From Chrysopilus asiliformis (taxonomy: Eukaryota; Arthropoda; Insecta; Diptera; Rhagionidae), in the NCBI GenBank assembly GCA_964034945.1, contig OZ035962.1, forward strand, positions 68,400,274 through 68,464,273: 64,000 nt of DNA, given 5' to 3'. The notes below the pieces were generated by a model, which was not told the origin of the DNA, did no database searches, and saw nothing but the letters and a program-made list of their open reading frames with translations. The stretch's first letter is position 1. Each line of letters starts with the position of its first letter. The translations under genes and the position numbers were made by a program. Shown here piece by piece: positions 51,388 to 62,830 of this stretch.

Positions 51388-53777
51388 AAAGGCCATAGCC
51401 GAATAAGGTACTGAAAAGTGCCCTGGGACCGATTGATCTGAAATTTTTACCAGACGTTGGTATTGATGCAAGTACCGTTTCACGAAATTTTTAACCCTGC
51501 AAACCCCTTATAACGGCCGGAAGGGGCGGGGGAAGCAAAATCTTAAAAGTTAATTTTCTTGAGAACCGCTTGTCCGATTTTTTTGAAAAAAATATATGTT
51601 GTAGTGACGTATCCGACAATGTTGTGAAAAAAGTATAAAATCATTTTGACAATTTTAAATAGAAAAAAAAAATTTCTTAAAAATTCAAAATTTTTTTTCT
51701 CAGAATTTGGGCCGAACACGTCTTTCATATTTTCACAAAATAATCTTTGTTTAGCCTACTAAAATATATATTTTTCTCAAAAAAATCGAAGTAGCAGAAC
51801 ATAGTTAAATATTTGATTTTAATATATCAGCACCAGTATCCTACATATATCCATATATTGATATACAGAAAACTGTTATTTTTTTTTTTCAGATTAATTG
51901 CAATACTATGAAAAGTTAATGGACTCTAATTAACAATTTTTTTTTGTTAAAATACTTTTTTCATATCACATACAAAATAGAGAAAAACATCGAAAGTGTC
52001 ATACTTGTGGGGGTTATTTAAAAAGACGATAAAATGCGATAAAAAAAAGTATTAACGAATTTTAACAATTTATTATTACATGCACAACTAATTTTTTTTA
52101 TGTCCCCCTCAATTATGCCTCCTTTTTCACGATTTCCCACAGTTAACCACTTCATGCACTGCATTTTTTGAAATAATTAGCACGAAAAAATGATGTGTTT
52201 TTGTCGTCTAAAATGCTTTATTTGACTTTATTAAATACAAATCCTTTCAATTTTAAGGACGAAAAATTAAAAAATAATATAAATATGTATTATTGTCTGT
52301 ATATCTAACGATGGTATCTATACTGTTTTTCGCAGTATTATACTGTTTTTCAGACTCCAATACTGCATACTGCTTTTTTCCCAAAAATACTGTATGTAAA
52401 TACTCAGAAAAAATATTAAACTTTATTTCTTTAACGTTTCGAAAATCAAATTTATTAAAAGCAATGCAAAACGTCAGACAAAACTCGATTAGAAGTGGAA
52501 ACATTGGCGGCAATTCTGATCGTCAAATGTAACTTGAAATATCCATGTGTTAATTTTTATAATTACCTCAAAACAAAGCCGGAATTGCTTCGTCAAATTG
52601 CTTCGTCAAATTGCTTCAAAAAACAAAACAACAGCCAAAGAAGGCGTTTAATTTGCTTTTTTTGTAAATTTTCATTGAATAAACTTTATACTGCGAAAAA
52701 TACTGTTTTTTTTTTTCGAATCGATTTACCGCTTTTTTAAATTTTTAGGTGAAATATACTGCTTTTTGTCCGAAAGTATTTTGGGGAAAACAGCAGTATG
52801 CAGTTTTGGAGTCTGAAAAACAGTATAATACTGCGAAAAACAGTATAGATACCATCGTTAGATATACAGACAATATTATTTATATTATTTTTTAATTTTT
52901 CGTCCTTAAAATTGAAAGGATTTGTATTTAATAAAGTCAAATAAAGCATTTTAGACGACAAAAACACATCATTTTTTCGTGCTAATTATTTCAAAAAATG
53001 CAGTGCACGAAGTGATTAACTGTGGGAAATCGTGAAAAAGGAGGCATAATTGAGGGGGACATAAAAAAAATTAGTTGTGCATGTAATAATAAATTGTTAA
53101 AATTCGTTAATACTTTTTTTTATCGCATTTTATCGTCTTTTTAAATAACCCGCACAAGCATGACACTTTCGATGTTTTTCTCTATTTTGTATGTGATATG
53201 AAAAAAGTATTTTAACAAAAAAAAATTGTTAATTAGAGTCCATTAACTTTTCATAGTATTGCAATTAATCTGAAAAAAAAAATAACAGTTTATATTCTGT
53301 ATATCAATATATGGATATATGTAGGATACTGGTGCTGATATATTAAAATCAAATATTTAACTATGTTCTGCTACTTCGATTTTTTTGAGAAAAATATATA
53401 TTTTAGTAGGCTAAACAAAGATTATTTTGTGAAAATATGAAAGACGTGTTCGGCCCAAATTCTGGGAAAAAAATTTTTGAATTTTTAAGAAATTTTTTTT
53501 TTCTATTTAAAATTGTCAAAATGATTTTATACTTTTTTCACAACATTGTCGGATACGTCACTACAACATATATTTTTTTTAAAAAAATCGGACAAGCGGT
53601 TCTCAAGAAAATTAACTTTTAAGATTTTGCTTCCCCCGCCCCTTACGGCCGTTATAAGGGGTTGGCTGGGTTAAAAATTTCGTGAAACGGTACTTGCATC
53701 AATACCAACGTCTGGTAAAAATTTCAGATCAATCGGTCCCAGGGCACTTTTCAGTACCTTATTCGGCTATGGCCTTT
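51388..53777. repeat. 2.4-kb palindrome with two arms of about 1 kb
   Basis: Left arm 51388-52391 and right arm 52774-53777 are inverted copies over about 1000 bp with only scattered differences; the 382-bp centre is unpaired. The outer ends read AAAGGCCATAGCCGAATA. Inner arms repeat ATACTG and AACAGTAT motifs. Many short frames appear symmetrically on both strands and are not genes. No target duplication is evident. Confidence 0.92.
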
Positions 53778-54417
53778 CAATTAGATATTATAGGCTACAG
53801 ATTCCGGCACAAATGTTACAGAAGATTTTATTTATGTTTTTTTTTTGTCGTCAAGTTGAAAAAAAATGCGATAAAGGAAAAATGAACGTGAAAGAGGATA
53901 TAAAATATTTTATTTTTATTTGGTAAATTGAAAAGTCCTTTCGATCTTATTTCTGACATTATTTCTTGTCAGCATAAATATATCTAGCACAGAAAAACCG
54001 ATTCTTTCCTTTTTAATAATACGTTTTTTTCTTCAAAAGACTATTTAGACGTCAAAAAAATGACTTCTTTCTTATCAATTTTATCTCAAAAATTAAAGGC
54101 GATTAAAGACAAAAAATATTTAAGTCGTTGTCTTCAATTGACTTTCTTATACAGAATCTAAATTCCTTCGCAATTTACACTAAAACCCGGCAAATAAAAT
54201 TCAAAAATTGAATTTAGTTTACAAAATCTGAAATATTTCGATAACGGTAAAATCTATCCATTTACGTCAAAAGGCAAAAGGCAAATTTGTAGAGAATTTT
54301 AATATCTTTTTTTAACCATTTCTAACGAAAAACCGTAAGTTTGCAAGCAATTCAAAAAAATATAATTGTTTACCTTTTAATGGAAGTATTTCAATAACGG
54401 TAAAATATAGCGGATAA
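53778..54417. other. Unassigned AT-rich stretch
   Basis: GATAACGGTAAAAT / TAACGGTAAAATAT recur at 54240 and 54395, and similar words appear at 56390-56540. No gene. Confidence 0.25.
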
Positions 54418-55038
54418 CTGTGGAAGACAAAATTGTGGGATCGTTTACTTCCCGGACATAGTGATATAGATGGGAATGAGAAAGCGGATGAACTTGCTAG
54501 GAGCGGCACAATTGCGCCAGCTTCACCTGAAAAGGAGAGCATCTGAAGCTCTAAACAATGCAAACCTAAGATGGACACGGGAAAGAACGTGTACCGTCAC
54601 CAAACTTATCTGGCCAAAGCTAGACAAAATACGCTCCAACAGACTCCTCTCACTACAACGAAACGCGATCAGCACGGTGGTGGGAATAATAACAGGGCAT
54701 TGCCTAATAGGCAGACATACCGATAGGCTTGGAGCTCCCTCAAACCATTTTTGTAGAAGCTGTGGGGATGTTGTCGAAGAGGAGTTGACAACTCATCTTG
54801 TCTGTCATTGCCCAGCACTAGCTCAACGCAATAGAACTCATTTGGGTAGTTTCTTCCTAAACGATCTGGAAGACCTAAGCGTCACAAGCGTCACAGATCT
54901 ACTCCGCTTCATCAGAAGCTCCAAATGGTTCGAGTTATAGGGAAATGGATCGTTAAGATTCGCGTGGTATCACAATGGGTCATTTCTGGCCTAAGTGTGC
55001 CTTTTTGGCAGCCACTCCAACCTAACCCAACCTAACCT
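54418..55038 (+). pseudogene. LINE ORF2 C-terminus with RNase H remnant and 3' tail
   Basis: 54425-54500 encodes, across one frameshift, GHSDIDGNEKADELARSG, the end of an RNase H domain. The frame 54470-54940 continues with CRSCGDVVEEELTTHLVCHCPAL and DLLRFIRSSKWFEL. RNase H plus this Cys/His cluster fits the LOA/I-type LINEs. A short 3' UTR ends in CCAACCTAACCCAACCTAA. 5'-truncated. The frame start at 54470 is not a native start. Confidence 0.8.
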
Positions 55039-55041
55039 ACA

Positions 55042-55505
55042 TCCGGTTAATGGATTTCCACCAAAGCTGATAGAATTGTACAAAATCATTGGATTTAGCT
55101 CTAGTAGTTGTTGATAAATTTTGAACACAGACTGACAGACAAAAAGATATTTCTGTAATAATGATCCAATCGACACAGGAATACTTTTAACCCGGCGTGG
55201 CGTTCATAAAAAGATAAATCTTGCCCACAATATCTGAGTTCAGATATAATTTCTTTTTCCCATGTTAGATAATTACTTTCTTATACGTAGTATAATAAAG
55301 TATCGTATTCATGAAAAATTTCGACCTCTTAAAAAACATTTCCCGAGTACTCCTGAGTCGATTGGAACAGTATTACAAAAATGTCTTTCTGCCTGTCAGT
55401 CTGTGTACAAGATTTCTGAAAAACTAGTACTGCTAGAACTATGAAATTTTACAGGCATATTTGGTCATGGAATGGACAATCCTATTGGTGGAAATCCGTT
55501 AACCG
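55042..55505. repeat. Foldback element, arms of about 160 bp
   Basis: CCGGTTAATGGATTTCCACC (55042) is matched in reverse by GGTGGAAATCCGTTAACCGG (55484). Further paired blocks include GACTGACAGACAAAAAGATA with TGTCTTTCTGCCTGTCAGTC. Arms are diverged. Confidence 0.72.
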
Positions 55506-55515
55506 GAAGTAAACA

Positions 55516-56101
55516 ACATAACAAAAGCCATAATTGCCAATCTGGCAATTATTGAAAACCCGTATGGTGATATTCGTATCAAAATTCGAACAGTTATACC
55601 AAAACTCCACTTTGAAGTCAAACTTTCCAATAAGATTTTATAAAAATTTATTCCAATGGGATTTTGATGTATGGGAGTTTTATGTATGGGAGTACATCTT
55701 ATCAAAAAAGTGCAAGAACAAAAGTTATTTATATCCTAAATAACTTTTGTTCTTGAACTTTTTTGATAAGATGTACTGTTTTTGAGATATTCACAAAAAA
55801 CGTTTTCATTCGTCTGGGGGGTACCCCCCCCCCCTAACGGTCCATTTTTTCTCATGAACGAACTTAGCCTCGCATTTTACGAAAAACGGATCTGTGCAAA
55901 ATTTCAAGTTTGTAGCTCAATCCGTGCGCCCGCAATCCGCGCTACAGACGGACGGACGGACGGACATGCTAAATTCAACTTTTTTTATTATTCTAAACCC
56001 ACTGGTGTAATTCATTTTTGTGTGTGATGACGGGATCTTGGCGTTACAAACGGTAAGGCAAATTGAATATACCCTTTGGTTTTACCATTGGTTTTGGGTA
56101 T
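55516..56101 (-). repeat. ACCCGTATGGTGAAA family, inverted copy 4
   Basis: Inverse of the copy at 38117, from CATAACAAAAGCCATAATTG to GGGTATATTCAATTTGCC in reverse. It contains a local inverted duplication (AGAACAAAAGTTATTTA / TAAATAACTTTTGTTCT at 55718-55755). Confidence 0.78.
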
Positions 56102-57493
56102 AAAAATGGCGCCTTTTTAAAAATCGAAATTTGGTTTTTGTTGTTTATTCCGTAACTAAGCGTTTTTCATTAGTCTTATGTGTGACAAAAATTACATTTT
56201 TGTCTTTCACTAGAACTGCATATCTCAAGCCTTTATCGAGATCTGCCATTATTTAAAAAATATCAGTTTTTTGCCATTATCTCGAAAAATAACGGGGTTT
56301 TGATAGTTTAATATATGAAATGAATTGAAGTGAATAATGTCTGCCACAATTTTGTATTTTACTGTTGTCCGTTATCTTTTACCGTTAATGAAATATTTTC
56401 ATTAAAAGTTAAAAAATATATTTTTGCAAATTGCTTGAAAACAAACGGTTTTTAGAACACACTGCAAGGGGTATAATTGAAGATATTAAAATTATCTACA
56501 TTTTTGCCTTTTGCCTTAAATTGATATCTTTTATCGTTACCGAGATATTTCAAATTTTGTAAAAAAAGATTCACTTTTTTGTAAAAACTAAAACTTTCTT
56601 CCTCGTGTAGGCAAATTGCGCAAAAAAGTACAAAAGATTTTGTATAAGAAAGTCATGTGCTGTTCATATTTTTCATATTTTTTTTAGAAGATTTCTCCAA
56701 AGCGGTAGTTTTTTTTTATTATTTTTACATTCACTTTTCCGGCAAACTACTTTTCATTGGTGACAGTGGCACATTAATTCGCACGGACTCTGCCATTCGA
56801 AAGCCAAGTCGAAAGGGTTGAAAAGCGTAACGAACTTTTTCTGGTACCCGAAAGTGGAATATTTTTTTTAACGAATTGCAATTCCTTTATATTCGGCTAC
56901 TTGATACCCTCGATGGTTAAGGTCTATGTACGCTCGCTCTAGCGAAAGAATAATGATAAGAGGCGGAATGTTATAAAGAACACTGTACGTGTATCAAGTG
57001 ACAATAAGTGGACCATTTAGCATTCTACTGGAATTCCTTCGTCTGGCGTTAATGTCTTGCCATTAATATCCAACAAGAAGAAATATCTCGTCGAGCAGAT
57101 GACGCCTAAAAATGACCATCGTACGCGAAAACATGGATGCAGGTGTTTTCCCCTCTGAGGAGTTTTCGATTCTTGTTCCTAACTTGTGGAATTTCGCATC
57201 GTACCCGTGTTAATATGCCACACAAAAATTTATTCTTTGTGCTAATATTAAAAGGCTAAAGACATTAATGCCTATAGGAAATGGAAGCATTTTCTATTAC
57301 AGTTTATATATTTTGATTAAAGTCCTGATTTATGCGTATTTTTCGGATGTCGTAAATGTGAATCGTTACCGGCTAATTCTGGTATGACAAATCACACAAA
57401 TTAATAATGAAAAAAGAAAACCCAGTGTAATTAGCTTTGAGGTAGTATTTTTTATACTCTATATGAGAATCATATAGGAGTACATTAGATTTA
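56102..57493. other. Unassigned stretch
   Basis: No frame with a recognisable motif. 56760-57200 is less AT-rich (CACGGACTCTGCCATTCG, TACGCTCGCTCTAGCGAAAG) and without repeats in the window; it may be host DNA. 57440-57490 is the left half of the repeat interrupted by the next MITE. Confidence 0.25.
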
Positions 57494-58118
57494 CAGCCTT
57501 ATTCTGGCAAAGGTCACTAGTCACAACTCGATCACAAGAGCGAGGTGAATCACAAGTTGTGACTTTTTGGTATTCTCAGCGTTCAGTCATAATTTCGACT
57601 GATCTCAGCTACTGTCAAAACTGTGACCGACTCACAAGCAGGTAACAAGATAAAAACAAGACAAAAAGAAACTATTTCCTGCACTATTTAATTGAATGTG
57701 ATATTTCCAGAGTACAACGGAGACGATTTCCGGTCAATTGACAAACAAAGAAGACTTTTTTGCGAAATAAGAAAATTTTTATTGAAAATGTTCAGGTTTC
57801 CAATAACATCCCACCTTTTTTTTATAATTGAACACGCACGGCACACACGCACTTTCTCCACCATTTTCACAGATTTACAAATATTAAAATTACTTTAAAA
57901 ACTAACAAAACCAAAAACTGAACTAAACTAAATAATCACAAAGCGGCTGTCAAATTTATTCACCATTCTGGAATTATACTGAGGTGAATTATTTGTTACG
58001 TTTCTTGTGACCCAACGCCAAGAATATGGAATACTCGGTCAGTCACAAAGAAAGTAACAAGCCGATCGTCTCTAACGAGTTGTGACTTGTGACCAGTCAT
58101 AATGCCAGAATAGGGCTG
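57494..58118. mobile_element. Harbinger-like MITE copy 2 (CAGCCTTATTCTGGC), TTA duplication
   Basis: CAGCCTTATTCTGGCA and, in reverse, CAGCCCTATTCTGGCA, flanked by TTA (57491-57493, 58119-58121). Shares GTCACTAGTCACAACTCG with copy 1. At 625 bp it keeps a longer interior, with an opposed pair of 60-68-codon frames (57688-57898), one of which (minus strand, MVEKVRVCRACSIIKKRW) could be an old first exon. Confidence 0.82.
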
Positions 58119-58121
58119 TTA

Positions 58122-58610
58122 GTATACTGTTTGTAACGCATCGAACCAATCATCGGACACAAAAAATGAAACCACACCAGGGTCTTAGGGATGACAAAAG
58201 ATTTTGATTTCCGCATATCCGTTTGTCTGTCTGTCTATCTGTCCGTGACCACCATAAATTCGAAAGGATTGAGGTAGAGACCTGAAATTTTTTTACCATT
58301 GCGATTCTCGTAAATAAGAAGGCTAAGTTCTTGAACGGGAGAAATTGAACCATACTTCCCCCTCTCTCATACAAACAAAACAGTTTTTTGCAATTTTCTC
58401 GAAAATTGTGAGTCATATTGAAAAATTTATTAAGGTAAATTGTGTTTAAAATTAAATTTTACATAACTTATCCATACATCAAAATCCAATCGGAAAAGGC
58501 CTTCCTAGCTATCCCATACAAATGGATTTTTTTAAAATAAACATTTTATCTATCCTCATATAGAGTATTCGATGATTGGCCGCTGGCAATTGTAGCTTTT
58601 CTTGTGTTTT
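58122..58610 (+). repeat. Diverged relative of the ACCCGTATGGTGAAA family
   Basis: The same order of blocks (TTTGTAACGCATC, GTCTGTCTGTCTATC, GTAGAGACCTGAAATTTT, ACATCAAAATCCAATCGG, TGGCAATTGTAGCTTTT) at lower identity. Confidence 0.6.
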
Positions 58611-59474
58611 TTTATTTTTCCTTCTATTGTTTTTAAGTTTGCCGCACGTTCTCATTTAATTTCCTCTGAAATGAAAAGGATGTCTCCTAAAAGAATTATT
58701 TAATGACTGGGCAAGGATATAAATTGGGTGAAATATTTTAAAAGGTTCAGTTTCTCCTAAAGGAATTAGGCTTTTCTTTTCTCAAGTCTTTGATAGAAAA
58801 TGTGATTGTTTTCCATGGGGTTTTCTCTTTGTAAAAACTCTTAATTTCATATCTAGGATTTTTTTATGGACAGAATACTTTTTATAGACAGAGTCCTGTC
58901 TCTTGAATTTAAATTCCTAGATATGAAAAACAAGAGTTGAAGATCTTCAATTTTTGTGTTTTCTAGAGCATTTTAATTTTCCCAATAAATTATCAAACAT
59001 GGACGAGATTAAGACATTTGTAAAGTTTTCCTACCCATTAACAGTCATGACGAATGGTTTTCTTTAGACCTTTAAGTGTTAAACCGATTGACACTCAGTT
59101 TGGGTCAAGCAAGCTGAATTAACTCAATTGAAATTGAACTTTTGCTCACAAGCTTAATGCGCTACCTACCTCTTATGCCTTTCACAATTGTATGTTAATT
59201 TATTAAAACGGTTTTAATTACAGAACCGAGCTTAGTCATTACTAGAACTGGATTCTGCAAGCGTGAGTTTTATCACTTACACAAATGGGAGTTTTTACAA
59301 AGGAACTTTGCATTTCCAACTGACGCTTGCGGCATGCCGTTCCTGATCCATGCAGACAATTTTAATTATGGCCCTCAAAAAAATTTGTTTTCTGAATATA
59401 TGAGATATGTATATAAAAAAGCTTTTTTGCAAGCTGGTCGTATAGATATTTTGAAAAAATCGAAATTTTAATTA
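58611..59474. other. Unassigned AT-rich stretch
   Basis: TTTCTCCTAAAGGAATTA / GTCTCCTAAAAGAATTAT direct repeat at 58680-58770. No gene or terminus. Confidence 0.2.
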
Positions 59475-59705
59475 CAGTAGAGTCCCGCTAATCCGGATCT
59501 CGCTAGTCCGGACATTCAATTTAAAAAAGCATTATTAATTAGTTTATATTATTAATTAGAGACTAAGAAAGAAAGTTCAAATTATTATTGGTGGCTAATT
59601 AACGCAACCCCGAATACATAATTAAATAAATGAATTTATTCAATTATTCGGGATTGCTTTAATTAGCTACCAATAATAATTTGAACTCTGTTTCTTTAAA
59701 TTAAA
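59475..59705. mobile_element. pogo/Tigger-like terminus with adjacent hairpin
   Basis: CAGTAGAGTCCCGCTAATCC after TA matches the typical pogo/Tigger end. No right partner found. Immediately inside, 59567-59615 and 59645-59695 form a hairpin (CAAATTATTATTGGTGGC and GCTACCAATAATAATTTG). Confidence 0.55.
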
Positions 59706-60375
59706 ACTAATGTACTGCGTTTTTTTTGTAGTGTGTCAATAAATTTTGAATTTTAGTCACAAGGATTTTTTATTTTGACAATCCTACATTAGGTGAACCA
59801 GTTTTTCGAGTACTGCTAGCCGTAGTCACGAATAACACTTACATTGTTGACCCTGATGTCGTCAGTTGAAGCTAGTTTAACAGCACAAACCAGTGACTTC
59901 ACGTAGTCCCACAGAAAATAATTTAGAAGTGTCAAACCTCACGACCTTGGAGGCCAATTGATAGGTTAGGTCCATTTCTCGAAATTTCAATAATATGCAC
60001 TGAAATAAATAAAGTAAATGTTTTAAGCCTGCTGCAGGACTATTTTTACCGGCTAAATTTCCTTACATTAGATGTCTGTTTACCTGCAGATGGCATTTAT
60101 TTGGAACAAGTGAAGTTAGCCTGCAATATTAGAATACGTTTGCATGAGGCAGGACATGCGATTATATAAAACATTGTAAATTTTAGCATTCTTCTAAGAG
60201 GTGTACAATTTTTTTAGCGCAAGTAAGCGTTACACTTGCACAAGGCGAACTAAAAAAATTGGCGAAAAAACGACCTTGTGGCAGGTTTTACTTGGAGCGA
60301 AAAAAAATTACTTGTAGCACAAGTACGTGTAAAATATTGTCAGTTGAACTTTACTGTATACCCGATATTTTAAGA
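59706..60375. other. Unassigned stretch
   Basis: 60190-60350 repeats GCGCAAGTAAGCGTTACAC-like and GCACAAGTACGTGTAAAA words and ends ACTTTACTGTA, a second pogo-like terminus in reverse. No coding. Confidence 0.25.
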
Positions 60376-60720
60376 CTAAGTGTGGGACGCAGCGCCATCC
60401 TGTCGAAACCACACCTCGTCCGGATCAATATCTAGAGTCCGACCTTCGACAAGTTTGTCTTCGGCTAAAAACTGACTTTCGGTCGGACTTTTATCAATGA
60501 CATCCATATTTTCAATCAAAAAATCATTGATCATAGTGCAATTGATCGTAGCGCAAGCACCGGGTTCATTTTTGAATAAAAAAGCTCTAGGTTTTCCATC
60601 AGCGTGTAAACCGCACCAAGCAGAGCATTTTTCTGAATGTATTGAAGGCAGTCTCTTATGGGTTGGTCCTGCTACATTTGCCGCAATTTTGGTTATAAAC
60701 AGACCCGTTAAGCCAAAAAG
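60376..60720 (-). pseudogene. Tc1/mariner transposase fragment
   Basis: Minus-strand frame with WCGLHADGKPRAFLFKN, INDFLIENM and DEVWFRQDGAASHT. The last includes the second catalytic Asp (QDGA). Only the middle of a transposase is present; it is a different lineage from the DD41D copies, judging by the residues shared. The upstream Met at 60789 is not native. Confidence 0.72.
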
Positions 60721-60887
60721 GAGCCTAATCGGCGATGATGTGTCATCGTTAACCCATCTTGGCCCAGCCTTATATTTCCATAATACCAACTTTGGCTTCT
60801 ATGTGTTAGCAATAAGGCTCAAAGTTGCTTAAAGTAGTGGTTGGTAAACCACTTGGGCCGAAATGGGTTAACACAATTTTGATATAA

Positions 60888-61406
60888 TGTCGCCCCTAGA
60901 CGTACAATATTATTGTGCAATATTTCAATATTATGCAATATTTCAATATTGTGCAATATATTGACCGTCTAGGGGTCATATTGAACGGTTGAGCAATATA
61001 TTGAAGGAATCAAAATCGGTTTGATTTTTATTGCACAATAAGGTTTTATTGTATAGTCTGAGGGCGATATTGCAGAATATTGGCTCAGTATCGTATGAAA
61101 TATCGCTGAGAGTACACCTAACCAAGGCTTATTTTTAAGTCATTCAACAAATGTTCATGGGTGTACTAACTTCTTTTTTTAACCACTCCTTCATCCATCT
61201 GCGCTTTTTTTTAAACTATTTTTTTTGAAGTTCACAGCCAGTTCAATGGCTACACAACTAGCTTCAATGTCATTTAGGGACATTTTGACTGCTCAAGAAT
61301 CAAACGAAAAATGATTTATTGTGCAATAACATTGCATCGTCTAGGGACATGTCAATAATATTGTACAATAATATTGTACAATAATATTGTACGTTTTGGG
61401 GCCCCT
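60888..61406. mobile_element. MITE with TAA flanks, CCCCTAGACGTACAAT ends
   Basis: GCCCCTAGACGTACAATA (left) and, in reverse, GCCCCAAAACGTACAATA (right), flanked by TAA (60885-60887, 61407-61409). The interior is dense in CAATATTATTG palindromes and internal TCTAGGG end-like words. End design is similar to the MITE at 31411. Confidence 0.72.
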
Positions 61407-61409
61407 TAA

Positions 61410-62574
61410 AACGTGGCTATAAGTTGCATTTTCTTATTTGGCAGCGTTGCTAAAGCGTGAGTCTATGAATAATGAATGATTATACGGATCATAAATCTCT
61501 AAAAGTGAGCACAGTATGACAACTTGTTTGACAGTTAATCCTTTTGTAAGTTCTACCTTGAAAAAAAAACACCCTTTATATGAAAATAATATAACACCCA
61601 CAGAAGTAGTTTTTTTTATGAAGTAGTTAACACCCAGAACTCTTATTTGCTCGTTTCATTAAAATTTCAATACTTTGGGTATTCCGATGTAATTCTTCGT
61701 AATTTAATATAGTGTCCTAGCGGTCAGTCTTATCTATCTGTAGACCGAGCACTTATCATTTGCCGTATGTACAGATATAAAGGTAGAGGTGACGAGATCT
61801 TCGGTATTGATCATTGATGTGAATAGTACTGATAAAATTCAGTCGACATGATTATGTTACAATACCATTTTATCTTACTTTCTTAATTGGAATTGATAGG
61901 TTTAAATGTGGCGCTCTTATCTTATCATTTGTCGCCTATAATTTTTTTTGCCATTGTTTTTTTTTTTTTTTTGAAGAAACAGCAAGAGATGTTGCGGTAA
62001 ATTGTGTAATAAGAGAAGTCATGTGGTGAGAAGACAGTACTTTCGTATATTTACTTATCGGCAGCTGGAAATTTTTTTTCTCTCTAATCATACTTAGAGA
62101 CCTTGGCGATAAATTTCATAGTGAAAATGCTTTTAGAAATCTTTTGTATTGTACCGCACATGTTGTCGATTTTAAATTGAATCAAAAGTAGTTCACTTGT
62201 CATTCATTTTGTGTTTTCTATTTGTTTTCTTTTCTGGTAGTTTTTCAGGGATGCAAAACGTTATGTAACGCAATAATGAAATGATTTGTTGCGGTTTTTC
62301 TTCAAAATTACGTTATATAATTTTAGAAATTGAATTTTGTTACAATAATCAAGGACGTAATGAAAGCAGAAAAAAATTATTTAAGTTTTTCGCTCCACTA
62401 TTTTGTTTAATCAAGTTCTATCTCGGTTAATTTAACATGAGTGTAGAGAACGAGTGTAGATATTTTTCTTTTTAGAGCAAAGTATAGTTTTGAAAAAATG
62501 TAGAGCCTGCGGAAAAAACAAAATTTTATCTAAAATGTATAAAAGCTAGAAAACTTGAGAACTACACATATTAT
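61410..62574. other. Unassigned AT-rich stretch
   Basis: No reading frame with a motif. ATCTTATCATTTGTCGCC and GCACTTATCATTTGCCG at 61749/61918 are loosely repeated. A poly-T run lies at 61953-61974. Confidence 0.2.
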
Positions 62575-62580
62575 TTTGAT

Positions 62581-62830
62581 CAAATTGTGCTAAGTCCATT
62601 ATACCAAATTTGACAGAAGAGCAATAAAAAACCTTGTTAAATTATTTTAATTTTCATTTAAAGAAAACAGAGTCTCATTTAAAAAAAACTGAGCCCAATT
62701 TAATTCTCATTTAAAGAAAACTCAGTGTTATTGAAAGAGAATTAAAACGATTTAACAAGATTTTCATTGCTCTTCTGTAAAGTTATACCAAATGGACTTA
62801 GCACAATTTCACTTTTAGCCGACGATATAA
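62581..62830. repeat. Hairpin with a related single arm at 37.6 kb
   Basis: Left arm 62581-62652 (CAAATTGTGCTAAGTCC...) pairs with 62742-62809 (...GGACTTAGCACAATTT). The right arm plus TAGCCGACGATAT also occurs at 37620-37705. Confidence 0.7.

Noticed and set aside
51543..53622. Pairs of similar 61-86-codon genes on both strands
   Set aside because: They are the two arms of the palindrome read symmetrically; low-complexity Phe/Lys/Ile composition, no motif.
55019..55038. Telomere-type CCTAA repeat
   Set aside because: Only a few irregular CCTAACC units at the end of a LINE; a LINE tail explains it.
60497..60832. 111-codon plus-strand gene
   Set aside because: Antisense shadow of the Tc1/mariner fragment.
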